Source of the DNA: Calonectria ilicicola
Lineage: Eukaryota > Ascomycota > Sordariomycetes > Hypocreales > Nectriaceae
Reading direction: 5' to 3'
Assembly: GCA_020809705.1 (NCBI GenBank)
Contig: CP085828.1
Location: forward strand, 6,324,001 to 6,388,000
Length of the DNA: 64,000 nucleotides
The notes beneath the pieces were generated by a model. It saw nothing but the letters and a program-made list of their open reading frames with translations. It searched no databases and had not been told where the DNA came from. Positions 20,158 to 30,313 of the stretch are shown one piece after another; position 1 is the stretch's first letter, and each line of letters begins with the position of its first letter. The position numbers were made by a program, and so were the translations under genes.

Positions 20158-21996
20158 CTAATATAGGCTATGATATAAGTCCCAACAATTTCCGGATCTA
20201 CATAACGCTACATTGCACTGTTGACAACGATATCGTGACTGCGGCAGCGGGCTGTTTCCACTGACTGTTGCTAACGGCCTTCTCTTTTTGTAATACCTCG
20301 GCTGGCCTAGACGGGCCCCTTGACAGGCCATGTACCTAGCATTTCCTTTACGGACCTAATTGTGCTGGTCAACAGGTGTAAATTCGTCCCCAGTCCGAAG
20401 CTGCTTTTTGCTTTGAACCTCTGTGCCGTATTTTTAAATGAGGCTATTCCAAATATGCTAGCGCCAATCCACTTGGTCTATAAATGGCTTCTAATTAGGC
20501 TGCCCTCGAAGCTGTAAAATGAAGCTGTTGACTAGGGCTATTTCTAATAGAAAGTCCTAAGTAAGAGCCTTCCAACCGCCCCTTCGCACATGGCGGCTAG
20601 GGCTCCAATACGCCCGCATTTGGTTACCCCGGTCAACAGCGTTTATTTCGATGTTATAGTTGCTAGCCACTGATGGGATAGAAATTAGCTTAACATGTTC
20701 GGCACCAAAAAAACGCTAGATTGGGCGTGTAGAGGTTTTTATTGCTGTCCGTCTTCTTCTCCAACGATCAGCCCTTTCATTGCCTATGAACACAGTTAAT
20801 AGGAATAACACAAGGGCATTGTCTTTCCAAGCTATTTAATTAACCTTATCGTCAGCTATTGGAACAGCCCTGACCTTATTAAAAGGAAGGCTGCCGGCAG
20901 CGGTCTCATCTGCCCTTTTGAGGTCAACTAGATCCTTGTAAATGCTGCAGTTGCGGCGGGCTGTGCCTGTGGCCCCATGGCCCAATTGACGGAGCCGACG
21001 AAAGAGGTCACAGGAGGAGAAAAGGTTATCTAGAAAGACATGATATGTGGATTTTGGTAGCAGGTTTACTAGGGAAACAACCATGCTTTGAGTTGGGTTC
21101 CGCTGCCGCTGCCGCTGCCGCCGCAGCTGCGGTGACCGTTGCCGGTAAGCTGGCCTGACCCGGCCCCGGGCTATTCCAACTGACCCGAACTTACGGCCCG
21201 GCTGGTGCCAAAGCCACCGAAGGAAATAGCCTTTTTGGGCTACAACCCACGATTTAAAGCCGGTTGGAATAGGTTTATTTTTGACGGTTGTTGTCTCTTT
21301 AGATCTTCCTAGGAAGCGGGCCATAGCCTCATCCACAGCAATACTCGTGCCTGGGTTATAGAATTGAGTAAACACTTGCTGTAGAAGGTCATACCATTCA
21401 TCAACCCGGCCAAAGGTCCGGCTGTATGCCTTATCCGGTGAGGCTACCCGTATTGTTGTGTGGTCAAATATTCGTAGGTGCCGTGATAAGAGCTGAAACC
21501 GGTCAAAAGACATCCACTTAGTAATTGGATGACTAGCACATTGATCCTTGGGCTGGGAAACCTTCCAATAGTCTTTGATCCGGTCTTCCCTAGTTATTCG
21601 CATATAAATTATGATTGCAAGCCATGTATAGATTTCTTCTATAGAGGTCGGCTTCCATGTTAATAGCCGTGCCCAAGGCTGTTGTTTATCGTGGCTTTTA
21701 GCCTCCTCAAGCAAATGACTAACCTAGCTGTTGGTATATTGGACCCAGCTTTCCACTAAGGAAATAGGGATATATTTCTGGAATAATAATACCGGCTCTT
21801 GGGGCAGCTCTTCTATTTTAGGGGCCCGGGCCGGCAGGTCAATTGGCTCAAAGGCATAGCCGCGGTCAGTGGTCGGCGCCTTCGTTGGCCGGCAGGTGTT
21901 ATCCTCAGGGCGTTCGCGGCGGCAGTCATCAAGAGAGATAAAACTGTCATCGTCATACACGTTGATAGCCTCGTTGGAGGGCTGTTGAGACTCCAT
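20158..21996 (-). pseudogene. piggyBac-type transposase, eight in-frame stops
   Basis: A 613-codon frame without any frameshift, interrupted by stops at 21724, 20836, 20716, 20557, 20491, 20458, 20434 and 20356 (low coordinates), all TAG or TAA. Domain order fits DDE_Tnp_1_7. The first catalytic Asp is in SIAVDEAMARFLGRS and the second in YHVFLDNLFSSCDLF. The third is in NAVDRGNQMRAYW, beyond the second stop, and a C-terminal Cys/His finger reads YRCQQCNVALC...CW..YH. The N-terminal part is acidic, as usual. Both the first part (90 codons) and the largest open part (20836-21714) lack something essential, so no active transposase can be made from this copy. Nonsense-only decay with no TGA fits C-to-T change at CpA. 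Confidence 0.88.
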
Positions 21997-22110
21997 TGTT
22001 AATTAAAAAATTAATTACATAGTAAATTGAGTGGCATTGATTCCGGAAGTCAATGATGTCACTCGAGGTCACCTTGCTTTTGCTGGGGTCATGTGGGGCG
22101 GGGTACGCAG

Positions 22111-22138
22111 GTGCAGCTACCCAGCACTCAAAGGGATA
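22111..22138 (-). repeat. right terminal inverted repeat, 28 bp
   Basis: Exact inverted copy of 20064-20091, about 115 bp upstream of the transposase ATG. Confidence 0.85.
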
Positions 22139-22413
22139 AAGATGTGCTTTTCAAACCATTTGAGAGTAATTGGGTTAAAGCGTTTGAGTTAATTGTTGCT
22201 TATAGTTATGGAATTAAAAGGACTGTTATCCTGATTATTCCTTGACGTACTAGACTGCACGACATATTTGCTGTGAATTATATTACAAATGTGAAGTCAG
22301 TGGGAACAAAGGGAAATTAGGTGGACTTTGGTAGATTTTATATGTGTAAATTGCAAAATGTCAGCGTGCCAATAGCATCACTCTTGCTAAAATCTAGATG
22401 TGCCTTCTAGCAT

Positions 22414-23067
22414 CTACGGACTGCGGCGGCCAACATACTCCTTGACATTCCAAACAACATAGAGATAGTCACCACCCCGTCCAGAGTTAATATCTCCAGA
22501 GATGTTCTGCCATCCAGGAGGGGGCGTCTCGTGTCTATCGGCGGGCCGCCAAAGACCAATATCGGTAATATACCTTGGTGACCGGGTCAGAATCTGAAAT
22601 AGCTGAGGAAAATATAGCCAAACTCACCAGCCAGCATGAGCATCGTTGGACCAGTCCAAGTAGCGATAATGGCCGCCAGCTCCTCTGGCAAGATCGTCAT
22701 CTCGGCCAGGCTCACTGGACTGGGAGACAGTAACCCAGATCTTGTTAGCAATCATCGAAGGCTTAGGAGCTCGATGAACTCGAAGCCAAACAAACCTATG
22801 CGTGGTTAATATGGGTTTTCTGACACAAATCTAGCGGGAATATCAAAACACAACAAAAAAAAGGGAAAAAAGCAATTAATCTACTTACTTTCCACCGAAA
22901 CCACTGTTAATATCGCTGGATTGGCCGTAGATTTCGTTCAGAGTGTTTTCCGGCTTGATGTTTTCATCCGTGTAGACGGTCTGTTAGGTTAGTAAACCGT
23001 CACAGTGGCGTGGCCAATGCCTGCTTACCTCAAACCATGAGAAAAACTCAGTATAGTTGCGGGACAT
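22414..23067 (-). CDS. 152-aa protein with two MABP/beta-prism-like motifs
   Basis: Four exons, 23067-23029, 22980-22889, 22795-22628 and 22573-22414. Introns have donors GTAAGC, GTAAGT and GTGAGT. The last acceptor is a less common AAG, chosen because it alone keeps frame after a TTCTGAC branch site. Two copies of a GG-strand motif occur: DINSGFGGKFVWLRV (about 36-50) and GWQNISGDINSGRGGDYLY (120-138), the second preceded by ITDIGLW. The DxNxGxGGxxxYL pattern with an upstream ITDI is characteristic of the MABP beta-prism domain, which in other proteins binds acidic membranes and accompanies MACPF pore formers. No signal peptide is seen. Assignment is by motif only. It lies on the same strand as the 345-aa helical gene and may belong with it and the 776-aa gene. 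Confidence 0.65.
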
Positions 23068-24229
23068 GGCGAAAAATGCTGGGTAAAACGTGAAGCTTTA
23101 AAAGATGAGGTTTGCGTTTTGGAACTGATGCAAAGAAGGATGCTGATGATTTTACTTCCTCGCAGCACCCAGAGCTGTTTATATACTTGAGAATTTGCGA
23201 TGAGCTGGCTGATTCACCAGCTTCATTCTGGTAAATCCTGGGCTCGACCAAGAGGGGGCTTCAAAGCCACGGCGGTAGCAGATGCAACTAAGTTTGCCCA
23301 TGATGTGCCCGGCCAAGAAGCAATCAACAGATTCACCAGCTTAGTTCCAGCCAATTCGTATGAAGTCGACTCTGAATCGCAATCAATACGCGGACAATGA
23401 ACGTGGCTTGTGCCTCACTGCCTCCAAAATCGAGCTTGGATGTTCATGGAAGCACACCGAAAGCACTCTCATGGTCTCGATTCTATCCAGTGGGCTTGGA
23501 AAATCGTACGAGATGAAGTAGTGTCGGTGTGATATGTTTTGGCCCTCACGCCTCGTCACAAACTAGCCACGTACTGGGCAAAGCAGGTGAGTTGTGGCTG
23601 CAATGCAAGAGCTGACCTGAGCCTTGGTGGAGATGCGTCGCGGGAAGTGCCTGTAGCTGTAGAGCGTGCATAAAGTTCTAGACTCCATGGTGTGAGTCCT
23701 AACTTGGCTCAAATAAGTGAACTGTGGCTGTAGCGTCGGAGCTGAACGAATGATTTTTCTCTTTTCTTTGGTTGTTAGTGCCGTTCATAATCAGTGTCGT
23801 GCCGCTGAGTTAGTCAATTAAGTATGCTGTCTCAGCTGAATTAGGAATCGGCTAACGTGACAACCCATCCACCAGCCAGCCATTTTGCGGCAGCTAGACC
23901 CGATTCGCGAAAGACCCATCTGAGGATTCCGCGCCTTAGGGCTGCATGGACCACGTGTTTCAAATACACGACCTTGTTAATAGTTGAAGCAACAAAAGAA
24001 GAAGGGAAGTAGGTTAGTCTGAAAATAAGAGGCTTGCTGGAACATAGTGGGGTTTCGCTAGACGTTAACTTGAGAAATAGAATCCAATCGAAAGAATGTA
24101 ATGAGATACCAATTAAATTCCCATTCATTGCTACTTTTTTATTGTATTTAAATCGGTTTTATTGAACTAAGCCAAGAAAAGAAATTGCAAAAGGAAGGGT
24201 GCCGAAATTCAGCACCCCTTGTCTAACAC
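23068..24229. other. intergenic, promoter of the MABP-like gene
   Basis: Upstream of the MABP-like gene and downstream of the 345-aa helical gene. Carries the TATA element at 23178-23185. The remainder shows no gene. Confidence 0.5.
23178..23185 (-). promoter_or_regulatory. TATA box of the MABP-like gene
   Basis: TATATAAA on the minus strand, 111 bp upstream of the ATG, with no other start between. Confidence 0.55.
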
Positions 24230-25393
24230 CTAAAAGTCTACATCCTCTGGGGTGGCAAGAAACCGTTTTTCATGGTGCAGCTCCTCGGCTTTGTCCGCAC
24301 CCAACTTGTCTCGCACCAAGCTCTCCATGTTTTCTTTAAATGCTGTGACATGGGGGTCATCATCGATGGTCTTGTTCACCGTATGAAGCAGCTTCATGAT
24401 ATGTCTCAGGGCGTCATCTCGAGTACTGTACTCTGTGTTGGTCGTGACATGGTATTGAAGCAGACGCGTGGAGACCCAGCAATCATTGTCAACAGTCCGG
24501 GTCTCGCCAATCAATTTGTAGTTGGCCCGCATATCGTCAGTTGACTCTCCAATAAACCCGAGAAGATTATCAATGCCTTCCCGGAAATACCTCATGAATT
24601 CATTCGAGATTGCTTGGAGTTTGTAGCAGAAATACTCGGCATCATCCCTGCTCCTACGGAAGTTCTGCTCATTCTGCTCACAGCTTCTAACAGAACTATC
24701 GATGCCACTATCGCCAAAGATGTCGTACATCACGCCCTAAAAGTGCATAAAATGTCAGCGACCAACACTCACAAAAGTTATTCTGCTCAGAAAACATACA
24801 CTTTGCTTGCCTCTTGCATCATGAAGTGCACTCATCGCCAAATTGTGGTGTTCCACTTCAACCCTGAACTGATCTTGGGCACGTGAAACAGCCCCTCCAA
24901 GGCCATCCAGGTCCGATACGATTTTGGTCTTGAGAACATTAATGCCTTCAATAATCTGACCATTCTCGCCTATTTCCTGAGTGGACTCCACAGCTTCTAT
25001 GTTCTCATCGTCAATGACCTTTTCGCAGTAGGTTGCTAAAGCCTTAAAGGACAAGACGACTTCAGGGAGGGATGGCACGCCGTCGGTACCAATCTCCTGT
25101 TCTCCGTCCTGGTAATTCAGCAACTCCTGGACAAATTTGACGAGATTCTCATAAGCTGTGTCCATGAGAGTATCTCGCTCGCGGAAGATTCTGTCCGCGG
25201 CAACTTTGTACCGGTTGCTCTGCTGCTTCATTCGATCGACAAGATCGCGTGCTTGGCTTTCGAAAGCAAGATATTTTTCCCTATGCGCAACTAATATTAT
25301 CAATTAGCTCATTCGTGCTGAAATTCTGCTTTTGTCGTTTTACGAACCAAAGGTAGATTCCCAGTCGCGGAGTTGCTCATCGTTGGAAGGCAT
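24230..25393 (-). CDS. 345-aa all-helical protein, candidate soluble partner of the 776-aa protein
   Basis: Three exons, 25393-25344, 25280-24800 and 24736-24230; the first junction could also use donor 25347 with acceptor 25291. Intron 2 (GTATGT...TTTTAG) is unambiguous. The protein is almost entirely predicted amphipathic helix with heptads: an N-terminal arm (KYLAFESQARDLVDRMKQQ), a central part with LDGLGGAVSRAQDQF, and a C-terminal arm (RDDAEYFCYKLQAISNEF, ALRHIMKLLHTV). It has no signal peptide and no membrane span. The family is not recognised. It is divergent from the 776-aa helical protein across a 1,066-bp shared region, which suggests joint expression. Helix-rich soluble subunits are typical partners in multi-component alpha-pore formers (Hbl/Nhe, Xax/Yax), but this comparison rests on architecture only. 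Confidence 0.7.
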
Positions 25394-26459
25394 GGCGTTT
25401 TGGTCAATGGAGTAATGAACTTGATCGTAAGAAAGGTGATTGAAAGGATGCAGGATCTTGGAAAAGCAAACCGATTTCTGATGGGAATATTAAACTATAA
25501 GGGGCTGTGGTCAACTTTGACCTTCTTCTTTGTCACTGCCACAGAATAATGCCCATAATTCTGTTGAATAATAATACCAAGTCCTCCGACAAGGTGATTC
25601 CATGCAAGCCATCGATATTTTCACCTGCACAATATCACACCGCCTAGGAATTCACGTCCGAAGATCGGTAGGGTTAGTAGTATCTTGCTCAGCCAGCCTC
25701 TTTAGAATAATCACGCTGGTCCAGACTCTCGTTCAGGTGTTCTTGTCAACGCCGCAATTCTTGATCGAGAAAATACCGCGTATGTGGCTGGCTGTGTTCA
25801 GAAGTAACAGCCTGGTTAAACACGAACAAGGACTCGGATGAACTGATGGATCATTTCCCGTTCTCAAATTAGGAAAGCTTTGTCACTAGCACAATATATT
25901 CGTCACATTCACTGCATCAGACTATTGAGTTTTGTGTCCGAATTATGGCTGGCTGATGGATTGAATCCTACCTCTTTATGGAAACACCGGTCTCTTGAAT
26001 CCCTGGATTCAAGTGGAGAGATACAAGGCAATACCAATTCACACGCCCCAAGATGCAAGGTCCAGTCCGGTAGACCCGGCCCCCAATATGCTACGAACAC
26101 CCCATGTTTCAATACCTGGGGGTGGTTGCCGCTCTGCCCCTGCACCCCTAAAACGCCACAATCTACTAAACCGATCAAGCACACCCAGTTTCGTCTAGTC
26201 TTCATGTCATTGGACATTGTCCTCTCGGATCGAAATGGTGATGACCGATTTTGAGCCGGCAATCGGAGTTTGGGTGTACGTACAGTCTTTCCACGACCCT
26301 TGGTTCTCATGCTGTGAAGCAAGTATAAAGACTCGTCGTGCACCACCACAGAATAAATCAATCCATCAGCATCACAACAATCTCATTTACACATCTGACT
26401 AACTACTCAACAACTACTCACCCACACATCTTCTTTCACATTACACTTTTTATCTCAAA
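25394..26459. promoter_or_regulatory. shared divergent promoter region of the two helical-protein genes
   Basis: Region of 1,066 bp between the ATGs of the 345-aa (minus) and 776-aa (plus) genes, with no credible internal gene. The plus side has TATAAAG at 26324-26330, followed by a CA/ACT-rich leader typical of a highly expressed fungal 5' UTR. The minus side has only a weak TATAG-like run near 25495. Confidence 0.55.
26324..26330 (+). promoter_or_regulatory. TATA box of the 776-aa gene
   Basis: TATAAAG 130 bp upstream of the ATG, followed by a CACCAC/CAACTACTCA-rich leader ending TCTCAAAATG. Confidence 0.6.
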
Positions 26460-28845
26460 ATGTCTGTCAACAAGGCTGAAGCTCTGGCTCAACTTGAGCG
26501 AGCAAACCAGGAGCGCCTGAAGAAAGAATATGACGGCAAGGCCGGTACTAAGTTTGTTACTGAGGTTAGAGAGTCTATGCTCTTCCAGTATAACTGGGCA
26601 GATCTTCTCTCAGCTGCTCCAACGGCTTTGTCTCTTCTCGGCGCTTGCCATGTTGCCTCGTCCAGCCAGGAAGCCTCTGCCATTAATTTGGGCTCTGCTA
26701 TGCCCGCGGGTGGCTGGCAGTACCTGAAGGTTGCTCAAAAGCCAACCCTGAAAGCTTGTCTTGTTTATGTTGGTGATTGCGGAGCCAAGGCATTCCACAT
26801 CGCAGCGACAAACATGGACGCCATTGCTGGCACTTCAGGTGATCTGACTCAGATTGTGACTGAGGTTATCAGGGCCACTCAAAAGTTGCCTGATCCTGGA
26901 TACACACGCATTCTCGACAATAAGTTGAACCAACTGCGCCGACTCTCGGATAGCTGTCTTGGTTATGCTGAAGATACCGAGAAGGCATTTGATACTTGGC
27001 TTCTGTGTGTTACTGAATTCCATACAGCTTCGGTCCAGAAGCATGGTACTACCGAAGCCGATGCTGAAGCCAATGCCTCGCTCCAGCTTCAGACCGAGAT
27101 TGAAGCTACATACAAGAACAAGGAACTCGCATCTGCCGACAAGGCCGCTGAAGCAATGCTCAAGTCACTGAACAAAGCTGAGGATGCCTTCCAGAAGGCT
27201 AATGACGACATCCCTACTGGTAAGTAATAGATATTGTATCATCAAGTTATTATTTCTAATATCGAATCAAACAGCTTGGGAGAGTTGTGCAATGGGTGCT
27301 ATTAATGCCATTGCGCAGGCTGGGCCTTCCATTGTGGCTCAGGCCTTGCCCGCACTCATCAACGGAATGAACCCCATGGCAGCAGCCAACTCAGTCGCCA
27401 GCGCTTTCGGAAAGGCTGCGACAGACGGTGCTACTAGCGCTCCTGGTGGCACCCCACTGGCTGGTGCCTTGATCGGAGCTGCTGTTGGTCAGGCCGCTGG
27501 ACAGGGAGCTGCCAGCGGAAAGTCTGTTCTTGATCAGAGCGGCTCAATTCCTCCTTCCGATCCTGCTTATTCTGCCGCGCCTCTCATTTCCCCATTCCTC
27601 ACCAATCTGTACTCTTATCTTACAGAAGGCCCCGAAAACGGCGTGGACTGGTCCAAGTTTAAGGACAGCAAAAAGGATGAGGATGGAAAGACTCAGCAGG
27701 CTCATGGAATTACTTGGTTGCTCACCAACGTCAAGCAACAAGAATCTTCCGCGAAGCTTGGCAACGAACAACCAAGTGTGGAGCTTAAGGGTGCCTTTAC
27801 CAAGATGATCAAGACCATCGAGGCAATCAAGGCTGAGGTCCTCAAGTCCTCCGACATGGCTTCAAAGGGCCCTGATGCTAAGATCGTCAAGGTTTGGCAG
27901 AATGACATTAAGGAGGCCAAGGCTACTGTTCTCCAGTTGGAGACGACAGCGAAGTCTTTCCCAGGGTCTTCATCTAACACACCCCAACTACGAACTCTCA
28001 AGATCGATGTTCCCAAGACAGATCACTCGGCCCAAAACGCAGCTCTAAGCGCTGCAACTGAGAAGCTTGCTATCAACCAGCAAGCCCTTGATGCAGCCCA
28101 GCAAAACTACCAAAAGGCAGCTGATAGCGCACTTAAGGTACAGCAAGAGCTCACTGCAATTCAGACCAAGCTGAAGGGCCTTGAAGTCGAAGGCCAAACG
28201 CTTGAAAAGGTCAAGGAGATTTTGATTGACTGTATCGCCACACTTGTGCAGCTCAAGGTACAAATCAGCAAGCTAAAGAGCTTTTTCGGCGCTTTGTCAA
28301 CCATGGTCCGCCTGGTTGTTCAGAACAAGGTCAAGAAGTTTGATGAGGATGTTACCAGTGTTGCAGTCGATGCAAAGAAGAAGCAGATGCTCCGTCTCAC
28401 CGATATGGATATTGAGATTATCTACAGCAGCACTCTCCAGATCAAAGCCTACTTTGACCTTTTGCAAACCATTGCGCGCATGTATTGCCAGATGCATGTT
28501 GATCATGTCTCAGGTGGCATGGCATTGGTCTGGGATCTCAGCCAAGTCCTCAAGGATCCAAGAGAGGTGAAGGTTAAGCAAGAGGCACTTAGCAACTGGG
28601 CGGACGGTGCCTCCAAGGCTATTCTGAAGACTGTTGCTGATAAGCAGAATGAGATCAAGGAAGGCTTGGAGGAGCGCATTGAGAACATCGCCGAGCAGAC
28701 TCAAATGTTGGAGAAGGTCGGTATCAAGCAAGACTTGACTTTTGTTGAAGCTATGAAGACGGGAGCTGCTACAGTCGTGGAGCATGTAGAGAAGAACCTC
28801 CCTCAAGGCTTGACTATTGAGGTCAGTGATGCTATTGATTTCTAG
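26460..28845 (+). CDS. 776-aa helical protein with central hydrophobic hairpin, pore-former-like architecture
   Basis: Two exons, 26460-27219 and 27275-28845, with a 55-nt intron (GTAAGT...AACAG). Residues 1-250 are helical and charged. Residues 261-299 (GAINAIAQAGPSIVAQALP...) and 312-335 (LAGALIGAAVGQAAGQG) are uncharged Ala/Gly/Ile-rich segments separated by a short polar loop, so they could form a helical hairpin able to enter a membrane. After a linker, about residues 505-570 form a strong coiled coil, followed by another amphipathic stretch (LKSFFGALSTMVRLVV) and further helices to the end. There is no signal peptide. Long helices around a hydrophobic hairpin are the plan of alpha-pore-forming proteins such as ClyA, Hbl/Nhe and XaxAB, none of which I can show to be homologous. 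The intron falls just before the hairpin. Codon use is like the chromosome. Confidence 0.75.
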
Positions 28846-30184
28846 AATGTCGAGGTTGGAGTATTAGTTAGTCCGGCTACAACACCGGTCTTAATGAAAG
28901 AGAGTCAATGGTCTCAACACCAAGGGGCTCACAGATATGCACTTGAATACAGTTAATTTCGTCCTACTTTCCAGGCCTTTGACTTAAGTGATAGTTTGAT
29001 GGATATAATTCGTGATTTTTTTCTTTGATTCCATTGCAACCGGAATCCAGCTCTTTGTGACATGCGGTTTCCTGGGTGTGGTCTTGGCTCTCTCTTTGAT
29101 CTTAGCTATGTCCCCTTTTTACGAGGCAGTGGTCTTTACTCTCAGGTAAACAAGGGATTTTTAATTAGAGTACTAGGTTTAAGACAAAAAGAGGGCTTCA
29201 TTGCTAACCCAAGAGCTGTTGAGGGCCGCGTTGCCATGCGCGATACAAACCCATGATCCTTATAACAGCAATCCTAGAACCCAATGGATCATTCTTTATG
29301 AAATATTTTAATGTAACCGCCCGCAATCTGTAGGCAGCATCCTTGGAGAGCATTAAAAATATAACGTGGACTTCTCGGTCTCCTTGTCAATATTGGTCCG
29401 TTCAATTTTGCCTTGGGCTGATCTGCGACAAATTGAGCTATCTCATCTCTGACCTACGATGCTTGCAGTTCAAAGAGAACCAAATGGCAGGCAACGCTGC
29501 GTTGGTTTCCAATATTCCTATCGCGCTGGATCAAACCACAAGCGGATCATGAGCATGGTGGGGCGTTACATCATCGTATTTGGTTCAGTGTTTAACAAGG
29601 GTGGCCTGGGAAACCTTCAGAGATCTTAAGACTGGAGGTGTGAAAGAAAAATATTGCAAAAAATGATGGAAGAAGTCACAAACCCATCAACGGATGAAAC
29701 TAAACTAAAACCTCGAGAGAAAAAAAAGAAAATCACATCCCTAATTTCATTTTCGAGCTCTGAAAACGCACTGAGATGTCTGGTAGATTAATTATGATCT
29801 GAATTTTCTGCATTGCCATCACATTCGTTGGCGCCCTTCATGCGACACCGCCACATTGTCGACGTCATGCACCCATACAAGCCCCCCAGAGACTCCGCGT
29901 CCTTTATGCCAAGAAACAAGAATGTGACACCAAGAAAGCTTGGTGTGACAGGACTGCGGCCTATAAAGCAAGATCGCCAGTCGCTTGTCACCACCTTAAT
30001 TTTTCTTAAAAAAAACCTTTCTTCAACCACACTGTCTCCTCCTCGTGTGTATTTTCTCGTTCAGTAAGCCACCGCCCTCCAACCCAGCCATCAAGTGTGG
30101 CGCTGACCAGCTCAAGCCACCAATTCAATTTACCCCACCTTCGCCCTCAACGCGTATCACAGCCACGTCCATCAATCAGTCACC
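28846..30184. other. intergenic, 5' region of a small ORF
   Basis: Downstream of the 776-aa gene. No gene seen in 28.9-29.9 kb. A core promoter and possible leader for the small ORF occupy about 29.96-30.18 kb, including a candidate 5'-UTR intron donor GTAAGC at 30064. Confidence 0.45.
29962..29968 (+). promoter_or_regulatory. TATA box upstream of the small ORF
   Basis: TATAAAG in a locally GC-rich context, 217 bp upstream of the 42-codon ORF. A T-rich and C-rich leader typical of fungal transcription starts follows. Confidence 0.5.
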
Positions 30185-30313
30185 ATGGGTCTTTTCTGGG
30201 CAAAGAACATTGGCGGGAAGCACTTTGGCACAAGCGTCCATGTCGATAAACACGGTGTCCGCCGTGGTCCCTGGCGATTCTCCTTTGGCAAGTTCAGCTG
30301 CTTCCGACACTAG
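30185..30313 (+). CDS. 42-aa small protein, unassigned
   Basis: ATG in an excellent context (CACCATGGG), 42 codons, stop TAG. The peptide is basic and aromatic with repeated Gly and His (MGLFWAKNIGG at the start, RRGPWRFSFGKFSCFRH at the end). It resembles no family I can name. Support for a real gene is the start context, a TATA box 217 bp upstream and a long CT-rich leader. Against it are the size and the lack of a splice-site check. It could be part of a longer spliced gene, though no good donor lies within the ORF. Confidence 0.45.
   Translation: MGLFWAKNIGGKHFGTSVHVDKHGVRRGPWRFSFGKFSCFRH

Larger units (their letters stand above)
20064..22138 (-). mobile_element. piggyBac-type DNA transposon, full length but inactivated
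   Basis: A 2,075-bp element bounded by perfect 28-bp terminal inverted repeats, enclosing one transposase reading frame on the minus strand (20158-21996). The termini read TATCCCTTTGAGTGC inward; the CCCTTT core resembles piggyBac-family ends. The expected TTAA target duplication is not visible at either edge (left CTAT, right ATAA), so the exact ends are uncertain by a few bases or the site has diverged. Perfect ends suggest a fairly recent insertion. Confidence 0.85.
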
